From positions 579,889-643,888 of the forward strand of contig NZ_JAFHAP010000008.1 of the NCBI RefSeq assembly GCF_016938855.1: a stretch of DNA of 64,000 bases, given 5' to 3'. The notes under the pieces are model-generated. The model searched no databases, was not told where the DNA came from, and was given only the letters and a program-made list of their open reading frames with translations. This document shows, piece after piece, positions 44,739 through 53,114 of the stretch. Numbering within the stretch: the first letter of the stretch is position 1; the number at the start of each line of letters is the position of its first letter. Source of the DNA: Polycladomyces zharkentensis. GTDB lineage: Bacteria > Bacillota > Bacilli > Thermoactinomycetales > JIR-001. The position numbers were made by a program, and so were the translations under genes.

Positions 44739-46322
44739 TTAACCATGCAAACTTCCCGCCCAACGCGAGCCAAGACGATAGGGACCGACCGGAATCTGGA
44801 TCAAGCTGGTTTTTCCGCGCAAAGCCATCTTGTAGATCTCATCGCACAAGCTCGCATCAAATCCGAGGAGGGGATGCCCTCCCATCCCGATGGCGGACGC
44901 TGTCAGCAATAGACGCTGCACGAACATTCCCGCTTCCATCTGTTGGATGCGATATCCTCTGTAACCCAATGCCGTTTTGAGATGGTCTCGGTCCCCTGCC
45001 ACATGCAGACAGAGTGGAACTTGGAACAGATTGACATTGTGTAAGGACATCCCCTGTTGCAGCCGGTGCCGATGATCTCCGAGATTTACCCGCTTCAATG
45101 CATGAGCAGCGCTGTCATAGTGATAAGCACCATCCGGAATGCCTTCAACACCGTATAAACAGCCATACAGTGTGACACGCGACTCTGGGTTTTCGTGTGT
45201 TCCGTCCAAATCATTTCGATATGAAAAGGAAGCCGCCGTCTCTTTGAGCAGAGTGGCCAGTTGCAGTTGGCTAACCTTGCCCAAAACGAAATCCATCCCT
45301 GGTGAATATCGCTTTCGACAGACCGACACCAGATCATACGACAACCGGTCCACGTTTGGCAGGGCCACCGCCTGACCCTCATCACTGTTAAGGTTCCTTT
45401 CCTCCGGGATTTCTCGAAACGATCCTGTTGATTCCAGCATGGACGCTTTGTTCAGCTTGATCAGCAGCGGATACTTCTTGACCCTCCGTGATCGTACATA
45501 GTGATCATGCTGTACCGGTGTCAACTCCCGGCACAATTCCGCAGCAGAGAGATTCCCGTCGCCGTCATTCCCGTCAGCAAACCAAGTGATCGACGGCTCG
45601 ACCGCCAGCGGAATCACCGCATATACGCTCTCCTCCTGTTCGGATAGCCCGAGCAAATGGTTAACGGCCCGATCAAGAAACTGAAAGTACACGCCCGATG
45701 CGAAGCCAAACCTTTTCGCCACCTCCAGCAACTGCCCGATCAGCACGCCGGCATCGAGCCCTTGCAGACGGTAGGCAAAGTTATTGTACTTAAAGAAATT
45801 TTTCCAAAACATGGTGGAAACAAAAACAGTGCCAAAACAGGCCGATACGTCACAACGATTGCCAAGAGCCCGGGTCAGATAGGAATCGAAATCACCTTCC
45901 CGCAACAATACCAAGCGGTGGTGCGCCACATCATAATGGTACACCCCGACAGGCAAATCCTCCATTTTCAGATACACGTAACATTCGTTTGGATACAACG
46001 CTCCACCGGAGGGAACAAACCGCCGGTACAACTGCGTCGGACCCACCGCCTGTTCCGCGGAATCCTGGGCATGGACAGACGGGGAGAACTGCGTAATCCC
46101 GTATACGTACCAGAGAAAATGACCGATTCCGCGAAGGTCGGGCTTCACGTATGCTTTCCGTTCCCCAAGCGTCAGCGGTACTTCCGGAGATAACGGAACC
46201 ACAGGAAGGCCACGGTAAAGCTTATACGCAAGCGGTGCGTCTGCCCAATCCACCTCCCAATCTGGCGGTTGGATCTTGTCGATGTCAAAATGCAGATCGT
46301 GCAAAAATGCCTCCAGGCCCAT
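44739..46322 (-). CDS. SagB-family peptide dehydrogenase, tandem-domain (TOMM cluster)
   Basis: A 527-residue FMN-dependent azoline oxidase that would turn thiazolines into thiazoles. It holds two nitroreductase-like halves: the first (about 70-250) with YRRFVPSGGALYPNECYVYL and DVAHHRLVLLREGDFDSYL, the second (about 310-520) with LYGCLYGVEGIPDGAYHYDS and QQMEAGMFVQRLLLTASAIG plus GMGGHPLLGFD. Ordinary SagB enzymes have one such domain, so this is a fused pair. ATG 46322 follows GGGAGG by seven bases. It is the last gene of the cluster, 22 bases after the YcaO gene. Confidence 0.85.
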   Translation of the reverse strand: MGLEAFLHDLHFDIDKIQPPDWEVDWADAPLAYKLYRGLPVVPLSPEVPLTLGERKAYVKPDLRGIGHFLWYVYGITQFSPSVHAQDSAEQAVGPTQLYRRFVPSGGALYPNECYVYLKMEDLPVGVYHYDVAHHRLVLLREGDFDSYLTRALGNRCDVSACFGTVFVSTMFWKNFFKYNNFAYRLQGLDAGVLIGQLLEVAKRFGFASGVYFQFLDRAVNHLLGLSEQEESVYAVIPLAVEPSITWFADGNDGDGNLSAAELCRELTPVQHDHYVRSRRVKKYPLLIKLNKASMLESTGSFREIPEERNLNSDEGQAVALPNVDRLSYDLVSVCRKRYSPGMDFVLGKVSQLQLATLLKETAASFSYRNDLDGTHENPESRVTLYGCLYGVEGIPDGAYHYDSAAHALKRVNLGDHRHRLQQGMSLHNVNLFQVPLCLHVAGDRDHLKTALGYRGYRIQQMEAGMFVQRLLLTASAIGMGGHPLLGFDASLCDEIYKMALRGKTSLIQIPVGPYRLGSRWAGSLHG

Positions 46323-46344
46323 TCTTCTCCCTCCCTGACACGGC

Positions 46345-48288
46345 TTATGGAAACGGATGCGGGTGTGGATTGAGCTGTTCAATCGTCAGTGGCTGCTTCG
46401 CATACCCGAGTTCCACCGGTACCCGAAGCACCCTCTCCAGCCCTGTCACACGGGTAAGGTGATATCCGAACGTCATCGGCAACATCCCCGGAATCAGCAC
46501 TTTCACGCAATACAGTCCGTTTCGCATGGTTTCCGGTGTCGTCTGGTCTACCACGATCACATCGAGGTTCAACCGACGAAACACCTGGAGAATGTCCTTC
46601 AGATCATCAGTCAGATCCGCATGTCTTTCCTTCCTTTTGAATTCCTCGTCAAATGTTCGCAACGGACGATTCTGATCCAGCAAAAATTGCAGTCGTTCCT
46701 CTGCTTGCGGCAAACTGTACAGCATGGAATGGTCCTCCATTTGCTGCACCAGGAACGGATCGCGGAGCATTTGCTCAGCCTTCTCCCGATTCGCCTCAAA
46801 TTTCTCATCCAGTGTCAGCATCATACCGGCCAACTCGTGAATCGCGCTTTTTACCGCCCGTATCGGGTCCAGATGAGCTCCGGCCGCACAGATGAGATTC
46901 ACTCCCTTTTGTTTCCTGTTTTTCGCCAACGCCCAAACGCTTGGAATCCCGTGTTCCATCGTCGAGTTAAACAAATACAGATCATATCCCGCCACTGCTT
47001 TCAAACGGTCGATCATCAACTGCAATTCCTGGTCGTCAGCAGAACTTGGATCCAGGCGGGTGAGCGGCAGTTGTGCGTACCAAGTCATCAGGAATGAATC
47101 CCGTTCCAACACCTCCATTATTCCGTAGAAAATCGCCTCCTCCAAACTTCCGCCTAATGCGCAGCCGTTGGAAGTTTCATAGACAAAACCATCCTCACCG
47201 CCCAAGCTGTAATAGGCGAGCAACTGCGGAACCAGAATCGGACACTCCTCCAATAACGAATAGCCCCATACCCAATCGATCGGTCGGTCAGGATCAAACG
47301 GTTTAAACGGAAAACCGGGCCGCTCATACTGTTCCTTTGCATGCAACCCTACCTTGACGGGGTTGAGCGCTTGGTCTGCCAGATTGCGGTAACTGTCATG
47401 GATCACTGGCCGTTTGCCACGGGGTGTCAGACCGCAATACCGTTCCAATCCCTCCAAAATGGCAGTCAACACGCTTTCCGCATAGGAATGCGTCCGACCT
47501 GCCGTTCCCTCATCTTCCGTGAACAACGGCAGATTAACACTCGCATCTGCAAACGGGGACATGAGGTCATGCATTTTTCCATTCAAAAGGCCCGTTCGGG
47601 AATCCAGGTAGTCTTGCACCAGAACTTCTTTCAGGTCATCCATCGAACGGCAACGGTAACTGTCGGCGCTGATCTTCGGACTTGGTTGCAGGGAGATTCG
47701 GGCCGCTTTCGGTGAATCGTCGGACAATCGGCCGCAAATCGGACACTGCGAGTCGGGCAGAAAGAAGTGACATGAGATTTTCAGCGTTTTCAGGTTGATC
47801 AAAAACATCCGCCCTTCCAAGTGGGTTCGTCTGCCTTGCAATATCCTCCGTGCCTCGGCCGTGATCAGGTGAGCCATCTGCAAAAGTCCTGTTCGCGATG
47901 CCCACGCGTCACGTGACACTCCCCCGCTCGCCGCCAGCATCTGTTGCAACTGCCACATCTCCTTGCGGTCGAATCCCGCCATGAGACGTCGAAAATCGGC
48001 ACACTGGGAGCAACCCGGCGTACCCGGGCGAACCAGCGGCCCGACCACGCCCTCGCCAAATGAAACGAAGCCGCGTAACCAAGGGATGCCGGTTGGTTGC
48101 AACACCTCTTCCGCCATGTGATGAACGGAGGGATGCCAGGCATCGTGCAGCACGAGTACCAAATCCGCCGTTTGCGGTACGCCTTCCCTCAACTCGGTTT
48201 GACGAACGACCCGGTGCTGGGTGCACAGTTCTCCACATACGAAGTCCGCCAACAGACCCTCACCGACAACCGCCACGACAGCACTCAC
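46345..48288 (-). CDS. YcaO cyclodehydratase with N-terminal ThiF-like part (TOMM cluster)
   Basis: About 647 residues. Residues 1-190 look like the bacteriocin cyclodehydratase domain (VAVVGEGLLADFVCGELC, CSQCADFRRLMAG, ICGRL with paired Cys). The YcaO domain follows (THSYAESVLTAILEGLERYC, ETSNGCALGGSLEEAIFYGI, EVLERDSF) and ends in NPHPHPFP, the PxPxP tail of azoline-forming YcaO enzymes. It uses ATP to cyclise Cys of the precursor to thiazoline. The GTG start at 48288 follows AGGAGG by seven bases and overlaps the previous stop (GTGA), so translation is coupled. Homologous in role to BalhD. Confidence 0.9.
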   Translation of the reverse strand: MSAVVAVVGEGLLADFVCGELCTQHRVVRQTELREGVPQTADLVLVLHDAWHPSVHHMAEEVLQPTGIPWLRGFVSFGEGVVGPLVRPGTPGCSQCADFRRLMAGFDRKEMWQLQQMLAASGGVSRDAWASRTGLLQMAHLITAEARRILQGRRTHLEGRMFLINLKTLKISCHFFLPDSQCPICGRLSDDSPKAARISLQPSPKISADSYRCRSMDDLKEVLVQDYLDSRTGLLNGKMHDLMSPFADASVNLPLFTEDEGTAGRTHSYAESVLTAILEGLERYCGLTPRGKRPVIHDSYRNLADQALNPVKVGLHAKEQYERPGFPFKPFDPDRPIDWVWGYSLLEECPILVPQLLAYYSLGGEDGFVYETSNGCALGGSLEEAIFYGIMEVLERDSFLMTWYAQLPLTRLDPSSADDQELQLMIDRLKAVAGYDLYLFNSTMEHGIPSVWALAKNRKQKGVNLICAAGAHLDPIRAVKSAIHELAGMMLTLDEKFEANREKAEQMLRDPFLVQQMEDHSMLYSLPQAEERLQFLLDQNRPLRTFDEEFKRKERHADLTDDLKDILQVFRRLNLDVIVVDQTTPETMRNGLYCVKVLIPGMLPMTFGYHLTRVTGLERVLRVPVELGYAKQPLTIEQLNPHPHPFP

Positions 48289-50228
48289 CGAGACCCCTCC
48301 TCTCGCAACAACACGCCAAATACTCCTGCCAGTTCCTCTTTCAAAAACGGTTCCATCGCCAGATCCAAGACCATGAGCCGCTTCCGGTTTCGTTTCAAGA
48401 CTTGCATGACGGATGGTAAGATTTCTGATGGTACTGCCTCTTCGCATGCAGGGATCACAAGGCTTTGCGGTACCTTTTCTTCAAGTAGTACGGCAGATGC
48501 CTCCAACGCTTGCGTCGAGAATCGCGTCGATTGGTTTTGTGCCTTCGGCAGGGCCTGTTGCAGTGCATGTTGCAACGCCTGCCTGAGCGCCAATGTCACA
48601 TGTAAGCCCACACTGCCATACCAACGACCGCTCGTACCGACCCACACCACAGGGCATCCGAACACTTTCTCTCCCAAACCGATTACCGGTGATCCTTGCA
48701 GCGTTGTCAACGCCTGTAAATAAAACAGACAACGTTCATCTTCCACCGCACTCAACTGCACACGAAAGACAGGCGGCGTCTGATTCGCCTTGACCAGCTC
48801 CCGGGTCAGACACTTTTGCAATCCGCGGCAAACACCTTCCGCAACCGTTTCGCCCGCTCCGACACCGACAAATTCTTGCGGTTCTACCATTCCATCCTCT
48901 ACGAGCAGCCTGACCATCCGCGACACATACGCTTCAATCCCGACCAGCCCCGCTTCCCGCCGCGCTTCCTCATGCGTCAGCCCGGTACAGACAATGTCCG
49001 GCAACAGCTCAGCCGGTCCCTCCGACAACGGGTCGGCTGCCTGAACGCGGCATTGAGCCAGCGGAAGTTGCTTCAGATCCCCCTCCTCCCAAATATGGAA
49101 AATCCCCGATTCTTCCGATGTCAACAGACTGAAGGTAGGAAACAATCCATTCGGCTCAATTCTGTCCGCACTCTGTTCGAGCCGCAGATCGAGATCCTGA
49201 ACCCATTCGGCTGCTGCACGCCCGGTTACCAGCGGATGGGGCAAGAACGAATGCCAGTTGCCTTCCAACGTCTCCAAATTGAGCAAGAAGAATTGATTTT
49301 TCTGTTCCGATCCGGCGATCCCCGTAACCGTTTTAAACAATTCCAATGTGATCACATTCGCCAACATCGCTCCTGCTGTGGAAGAAAAAGTGTGCAATTG
49401 CGGATCTTTGCGAAGCGCGGTATGATGCATGCGGCGCCACGCCGACTCCCAACATCCCTCAGAGTCCGGATGCACCAGCGGTCCCGCCACACCCACCTGC
49501 TCCAAAAACATGGCGGGAAGAAACACCTTCTTCTCCTCTCTGCAAACCGCATGAAGCGCCCGCAGTCCCTCAACATCTCCCTCCTGCGACACATACAAAA
49601 TCCAATGATATGGCTGCACAGCCTCCCGCCAGGAACTCACCCCCTCCTTCGGCGGGACAACCTCCTCCAACGCCACCTCGGGGTCCGTTTTGCGGGCATG
49701 TGCCGCCAATTCCGCCAGCCGCTGCCGGTTGGTCTGCACCGAATCCGTGATCAGCACGTGGAACCGGGGCAATCCGGATTCGAACAAGGCCGCAACCAAC
49801 GAGACCAAAAACGGTCCTGAGCCGATTGCCAACACTTTGGCCTGACGATAGCACTGAAAACGGTATGCACCCGATCCGCCTAAATGATCCAAGAATTCAA
49901 TTTGTGATGCATATTTTTTGAAAACCTCATCCGGCAATTGATGCGGACGGTCTTGGCTCACATCCCGAACAAAACCGTTTTGGTACAACATTTCAGCGAT
50001 TTCATACACCCGTTTCCGGTATGGGTCCGGCAATCCGTCTGTTATATCCCCCAATGTGTACTCCCCGTTAAACACCGGTATGAGTTTTTCAATCCACTGA
50101 TCAATCGTCTTGCCTTTCATACGGAACGAGACCAGGTTGTTCCGAAAATACACACCGCCGTTTGGATCGGGGAGAAAAAACGTGTCCCCTTTCACTTTGA
50201 GACGCATAGAAGGGTTTAAGTTTGTCAT
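48285..50228 (-). CDS. Ocin-ThiF-like thiazole-bacteriocin maturation protein (leader binding)
   Basis: About 647 residues of the putative thiazole-containing bacteriocin maturation family (E1-ubiquitin-activating-like fold). The start (MRLKVKGDTFFLPDPNGGVY, FNGEYTLGDITDGLPDPYRK) looks like the RRE/PqqD-type winged helix that binds leader peptides; AKVLAIGSGPFLVSLVAALF is a Rossmann-like stretch with the ATP loop altered. It should dock the precursor and activate the YcaO enzyme, the BalhC role. ATG 50228 has AAGGAGG six bases ahead. A terminator separates it from the precursor gene. Confidence 0.85.
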   Translation of the reverse strand: MTNLNPSMRLKVKGDTFFLPDPNGGVYFRNNLVSFRMKGKTIDQWIEKLIPVFNGEYTLGDITDGLPDPYRKRVYEIAEMLYQNGFVRDVSQDRPHQLPDEVFKKYASQIEFLDHLGGSGAYRFQCYRQAKVLAIGSGPFLVSLVAALFESGLPRFHVLITDSVQTNRQRLAELAAHARKTDPEVALEEVVPPKEGVSSWREAVQPYHWILYVSQEGDVEGLRALHAVCREEKKVFLPAMFLEQVGVAGPLVHPDSEGCWESAWRRMHHTALRKDPQLHTFSSTAGAMLANVITLELFKTVTGIAGSEQKNQFFLLNLETLEGNWHSFLPHPLVTGRAAAEWVQDLDLRLEQSADRIEPNGLFPTFSLLTSEESGIFHIWEEGDLKQLPLAQCRVQAADPLSEGPAELLPDIVCTGLTHEEARREAGLVGIEAYVSRMVRLLVEDGMVEPQEFVGVGAGETVAEGVCRGLQKCLTRELVKANQTPPVFRVQLSAVEDERCLFYLQALTTLQGSPVIGLGEKVFGCPVVWVGTSGRWYGSVGLHVTLALRQALQHALQQALPKAQNQSTRFSTQALEASAVLLEEKVPQSLVIPACEEAVPSEILPSVMQVLKRNRKRLMVLDLAMEPFLKEELAGVFGVLLREEGSR

Positions 50229-50310
50229 TCCGCTCCTCCTTACCGTTAACTTGATCAAATCGCCGCCATCACTCTGGTATCTTATGTACTGCTATTTGTC
50301 CGTCATGCCT

Positions 50311-50356
50311 GAAACAGAAAAGCCCCTGCCAGCCCAAAAACCAGTCTGTGCAGGGG
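50311..50356 (-). terminator. Terminator/attenuator between precursor and modification genes
   Basis: Minus strand: CCCCTGC and GCAGGGG arms, about 20-base loop, then CTTTTCTGTTTC. Placed between the precursor gene and the first enzyme gene, it would let the precursor be made in excess while some transcripts read through. Confidence 0.65.
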
Positions 50357-50408
50357 TGATCTCCGCTCCTCAGGCAGCACGTTTTTCATTAAGTTACGGA
50401 TTGAGGAG

Positions 50409-50735
50409 TCAACGACGGCAATTAGCGCAACGGGCACAATTGGCGCAACGAGCGCAGTTGCCGCAGCGGACACAGTTGGCGCAACGAGCGCAGTTGGCGC
50501 AACGGAAGCAGTTGGCGCAGCGGACACAGTTGGCACAACGGACACAGTTGGCACAACGGACACAGTTGGCGCAGCGGACACAGTTGGCACAACGGACACA
50601 GTTGGCGCAGTTTCGGCCACATTGCTGAGCCAAGGCGGGATCGTACTCGCCTTCAAATTCCCAAGGCATCACCTCGCTCTGGATCAACTCGTCGTCAACG
50701 TTCAAATTTTCAATTTCCTTTTTGAAATCATCCAT
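50409..50735 (-). CDS. Heterocycloanthracin/sonorensin-type bacteriocin precursor, all-Cys repeat core
   Basis: 108 residues. The leader (1-38) is acidic and starts MDDFKKEIENLNVDDELIQS, then EVMPWEFEGEYDP, close in style to heterocycloanthracin leaders (xxFxxELxxLNVxD, VVPWD). The core has 23 Cys: position 39, then 43 to 106 at every third residue without a break, as repeats of C-A-N-C-V-R. It has 13 Arg, 12 Asn, no Ser, Thr or acidic residue. Known members also use CxxC spacing but are richer in Gly and Ser. Up to 22 thiazoles spaced by two residues, strongly cationic, are predicted. GGAGG lies eight bases ahead of the ATG. Confidence 0.88.
   Translation of the reverse strand: MDDFKKEIENLNVDDELIQSEVMPWEFEGEYDPALAQQCGRNCANCVRCANCVRCANCVRCANCVRCANCVRCANCFRCANCARCANCVRCGNCARCANCARCANCRR
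50412..50621 (-). repeat. 18-base tandem repeats coding the precursor core
   Basis: About ten to eleven imperfect 18-base units (minus strand TGTGCCAACTGTGTCCGT type), each coding Cys-Ala-Asn-Cys-Val/Ala/Phe-Arg. Copies near the 5' end of the core are more alike than those at the 3' end, which suggests growth by repeat expansion. Confidence 0.8.
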
Positions 50736-50958
50736 TTTTGCAACCTCCAGTTATCAAAAGGAATTGGTTTGGCCGGCTCCGCAACCGGGACCGGCATGAA
50801 ATGGAACGAAGATCATCCATTTCCCAACAGGTGAATCAGCCAAAGACCCATCAGCAACTATCCCCTTCGACAAAATATGCTTATGATGAAAGCTCCGCTA
50901 CTGTTACGAGTGAAAAGTTTCTTTCGTAAACCGAAGGAAGTGGGGAAACCACGATTGT
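50736..50958 (-). promoter_or_regulatory. Upstream region of the bacteriocin precursor
   Basis: 223 bases between the precursor start and the repeat block. A/T-rich DNA around 50870-50930 probably holds the promoter, but I could not settle a -35/-10 pair. No coding frame seen. Confidence 0.3.
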
Positions 50959-50959
50959 A

Positions 50960-51062
50960 AAGAGCGAGCGGGAAAATCCGGTCCTTCAGGGTTGGGATAA
51001 AAGCGGGGTCGGACGCGGAGTGCTTTGTCCTCCTTTAGAGTGTGTCTGGTGTTGTCCACAGT
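50960..51062 (-). mobile_element. IS200/IS605-type right-end scar (R2), copy b
   Basis: Plus strand: GAGCGGGAAAATCCGGTCC, TTCAGGGTTGGGATAAAAGC, GGGTCGGACGCGGAG, CTTTGTCCTCC. Matches R2 copy a on the other strand. Directly followed by R3, so R3 plus R2 (50960-51280) may be one small element with R2 as its right end. Confidence 0.6.
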
Positions 51063-51079
51063 GCTTTCCCGGCTCGCTC

Positions 51080-51280
51080 CACCTGCACCCTGCAGGGATG
51101 CAGATGATGACCGCTTCGACCCGGTCAGCGCAGGTCGCGGGCAAAGTCGCTTCGCTTTGCGGAAATTGCCCGCGATTTCAATCCTGCGCTTCCCGAATCT
51201 TCGCTCAGTCAGGGCTTGGTCAGTCGCTCGTCCGGGAAAACATTGCTCCCTTACGGAATGACCAGACACGCCCTGGTGAG
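51080..51280 (-). repeat. Dispersed repeat R3, copy b
   Basis: Plus strand CACCTGCACCCTGCAGGGAT, TCGCTTCGCTTTGCGGAAAT, TGCCCGCGATTTCAATCCTG, CGCTTCCCG, CGGAATGACCAGACACGCCC. The copy at 57.1-57.3 kb keeps the same order with many substitutions. Several local hairpins (CGCTTCGCTTTGCG). Confidence 0.6.
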
Positions 51281-51330
51281 ACAGAATTTTGGTGCATCGA
51301 GTCGAGAAGTGCGCAAACACTGAAAACGAC

Positions 51331-51473
51331 TGCGCGAGCGAAAACTCGCGACGAACATCACCCAGGATTGGACGAGCCATTGTGGATGCGGGTTGCCACA
51401 CTGGATGAAGCGAGAAACCTTTCACCACCACAGGGAGTGCCTCCGTTGCTTCAGCCGTGCGGGGAAATTCACG
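51331..51473 (+). repeat. Dispersed repeat R1, copy g (near full length)
   Basis: GCGCGAGCGAAAACTCGCG (perfect hairpin), ACATCACCCAGG, TTGGACGAGCC, TTGTGGATGCGGGTTGCC, TGGATGAAGCGAGAAACC, CACAGGGAGTGCC, TTGCTTCAGCCGTGCGGGG, AATTCAC. Confidence 0.75.
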
Positions 51474-51505
51474 AAAATCGCGAAAAAAAGAACGACTTCT
51501 TGCAT

Positions 51506-51535
51506 ACAAAAAAGCGCCCCATCCCGGAGCGCTTT
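51506..51535 (-). terminator. Terminator of the alcohol dehydrogenase gene
   Basis: Minus strand AAAGCGC and GCGCTTT arms with an 11-base loop, then TTTTGTATG; 13 bases after the stop. Confidence 0.75.
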
Positions 51536-51547
51536 CTTCAATTCCCA

Positions 51548-52717
51548 TCACAAACTCATTCGCAATACTTCCAACACATCTGTCTTCGTCATCCGTTTGA
51601 ACCTGCCGAATTCACCTTTGATCATTGATTTTTCCGCCATCAGCTCCAACTTCGAATCGTCGATCCCATAGTCAGCAAGGCGGGACGGTGCGCCGAGCGA
51701 ATCCCAGAATGCCCGCAGGCGCTCGATGCCTTCCAGCGCCACTTCCCGGTCGGATTTTCCGGCGGGGTCGACATCGAAAACGCGGATGGCCAACTGCGTG
51801 AACCGTGAAACGTCTTCATCTTCATCGAGCGCATATTTCATCCAGTTGGGGAACAGGATGGCCAAGCCGCCGCCGTGAGGGATGTCGTACACCGCGGAGA
51901 CAGCGTGTTCAATCCGGTGAGTGCCCCAGTCGCCGGCCATGCCCATGGCAAGCAACCCGTTCAATGCCAGCGTGCCGCAATACATGATCGTCTCTCGGTA
52001 CTCATAATTCGTGAGATCTTCCATCAACTTGGGTGCGGTCTCCACGATCGTGCGAAGGATGGATTCGCAGAACCGCTCCAGCACCGGCGTGTTGGGAGAC
52101 TTGCTGAAATACTGTTCCAGCACGTGCGACATCATATCGACAATGCCGTATACGGTCTGCTCTTTGGGCACCGTAAACGTATGCGTCGGATCGAGAATGG
52201 AAAACTTCGGATAGACATGGGGACTGCTCCAACCCACTTTATCCTTTGTCTCCCAGTTGGTGATCACCGAGATGTTGTTCATCTCCGATCCGGTCGCGGC
52301 ATGTGTCAGCACCGTACCCAACGGCAAGGCCGAGGTCGCATTCACCCGACGCATGATAATATCCCAAACGTCCCCGTCATAGCGAGCGCCGATGGCAATC
52401 GCTTTGGTACAGTCGATCACACTCCCGCCGCCCACGGCCAACAAGAAGTCAATGTTTTCCCGTTTGCAGATCTCGATTCCTTTGTTCACCGTACTCAAAC
52501 GGGGATTGGGTTCCACACCGGGCAGCTCGTACACGTTTTTCCCCATTTCCCGCAGGATGGCCATCACGCGATCGTAGATGCCGTTTCGCTTGATGCTTCC
52601 CCCGCCGTAGACGAGCAACACATTTTGGCCATAATCAGCCAATTCGGTTCGCAGTGCGGACAATTGCCCTTTTCCGAAAATCAGCTTCGTCGGATTGTGA
52701 AAAACAAAGTTCTCCAT
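51548..52717 (-). CDS. Iron-containing alcohol dehydrogenase (BDH/YugJ-like)
   Basis: A 389-residue group III alcohol dehydrogenase, NAD(P)H-dependent butanol dehydrogenase type. [19 protein letters not shown] and [19 protein letters not shown] bind the cofactor; [17 protein letters not shown] is a family signature; metal ligands fall in [12 protein letters not shown] (Asp, His), [20 protein letters not shown] and [12 protein letters not shown] (His). ATG 52717 follows AAGGAGATGG. It interconverts aldehydes and alcohols in the cytoplasm; its true substrate is open. Single gene. Confidence 0.92.
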   Translation of the reverse strand: MENFVFHNPTKLIFGKGQLSALRTELADYGQNVLLVYGGGSIKRNGIYDRVMAILREMGKNVYELPGVEPNPRLSTVNKGIEICKRENIDFLLAVGGGSVIDCTKAIAIGARYDGDVWDIIMRRVNATSALPLGTVLTHAATGSEMNNISVITNWETKDKVGWSSPHVYPKFSILDPTHTFTVPKEQTVYGIVDMMSHVLEQYFSKSPNTPVLERFCESILRTIVETAPKLMEDLTNYEYRETIMYCGTLALNGLLAMGMAGDWGTHRIEHAVSAVYDIPHGGGLAILFPNWMKYALDEDEDVSRFTQLAIRVFDVDPAGKSDREVALEGIERLRAFWDSLGAPSRLADYGIDDSKLELMAEKSMIKGEFGRFKRMTKTDVLEVLRMSL

Positions 52718-53114
52718 ATGCCATCTCCTTCCATCCGGATTAGGGTCTCAGTATCTCATGCCCAAGGTGACCGGGGGCTTACCATGACACGTCCCATTTG
52801 ATCCCGCTGTACGCCCGGGAAAAGGTCCTAACGCCGAAGTTGCAAACCATATGCGGCTGCCGGGTATCAAAAAAACCACCGCTAAGGCAATCAATCTTGG
52901 TGATGCAAGTTGAACGGAACACGAATCCCGTTGAGGTGATCTCAGTCAAATTTGAGCTTCTGTTGACGATCATTCATATATTGGTCCAGAGACGTCCACT
53001 CTCTGTCATGCACATTTTTTATTTTATCATTATTGATGATAAACTGTCCGGCTGGCCCCCCAACCATATGATCCGGCAATCATCCCGCCGGTAGTGAGTT
53101 TGGGCCTGTCTACG
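52718..53114. other. Gap of about 400 bases between alcohol dehydrogenase and permease
   Basis: Contains the likely alcohol dehydrogenase promoter region and an inverted repeat at 53023-53043: TTTATCAT and ATGATAAA with a five-base spacer, a possible operator for that gene. The part 52800-52940 has a weak coding look but no frame that I can assign. Confidence 0.35.

Noticed and set aside
50412..50621. Tandem 18-base repeats as a CRISPR-like or satellite array
   Set aside because: Units abut without spacers and keep the reading frame of the precursor; they are coding repeats.
50110..50628. Plus-strand frame with QLAQRAQLAQRTQ repeats
   Set aside because: It is the complement of the Cys-repeat core of the bacteriocin precursor; no ribosome site and no matching partner genes.
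50904..51551. A 215-residue minus-strand frame across the repeat block at 51 kb
   Set aside because: It runs through R2, R3 and R1, has no ribosome site, and its translation has odd composition (many Arg, Ser, Pro). It is an effect of G/C-rich repeat DNA.
52800..53094. 98-residue plus-strand frame in the gap at 53 kb
   Set aside because: No ribosome site, mixed composition, no recognisable motif; may be an old gene remnant but cannot be supported.
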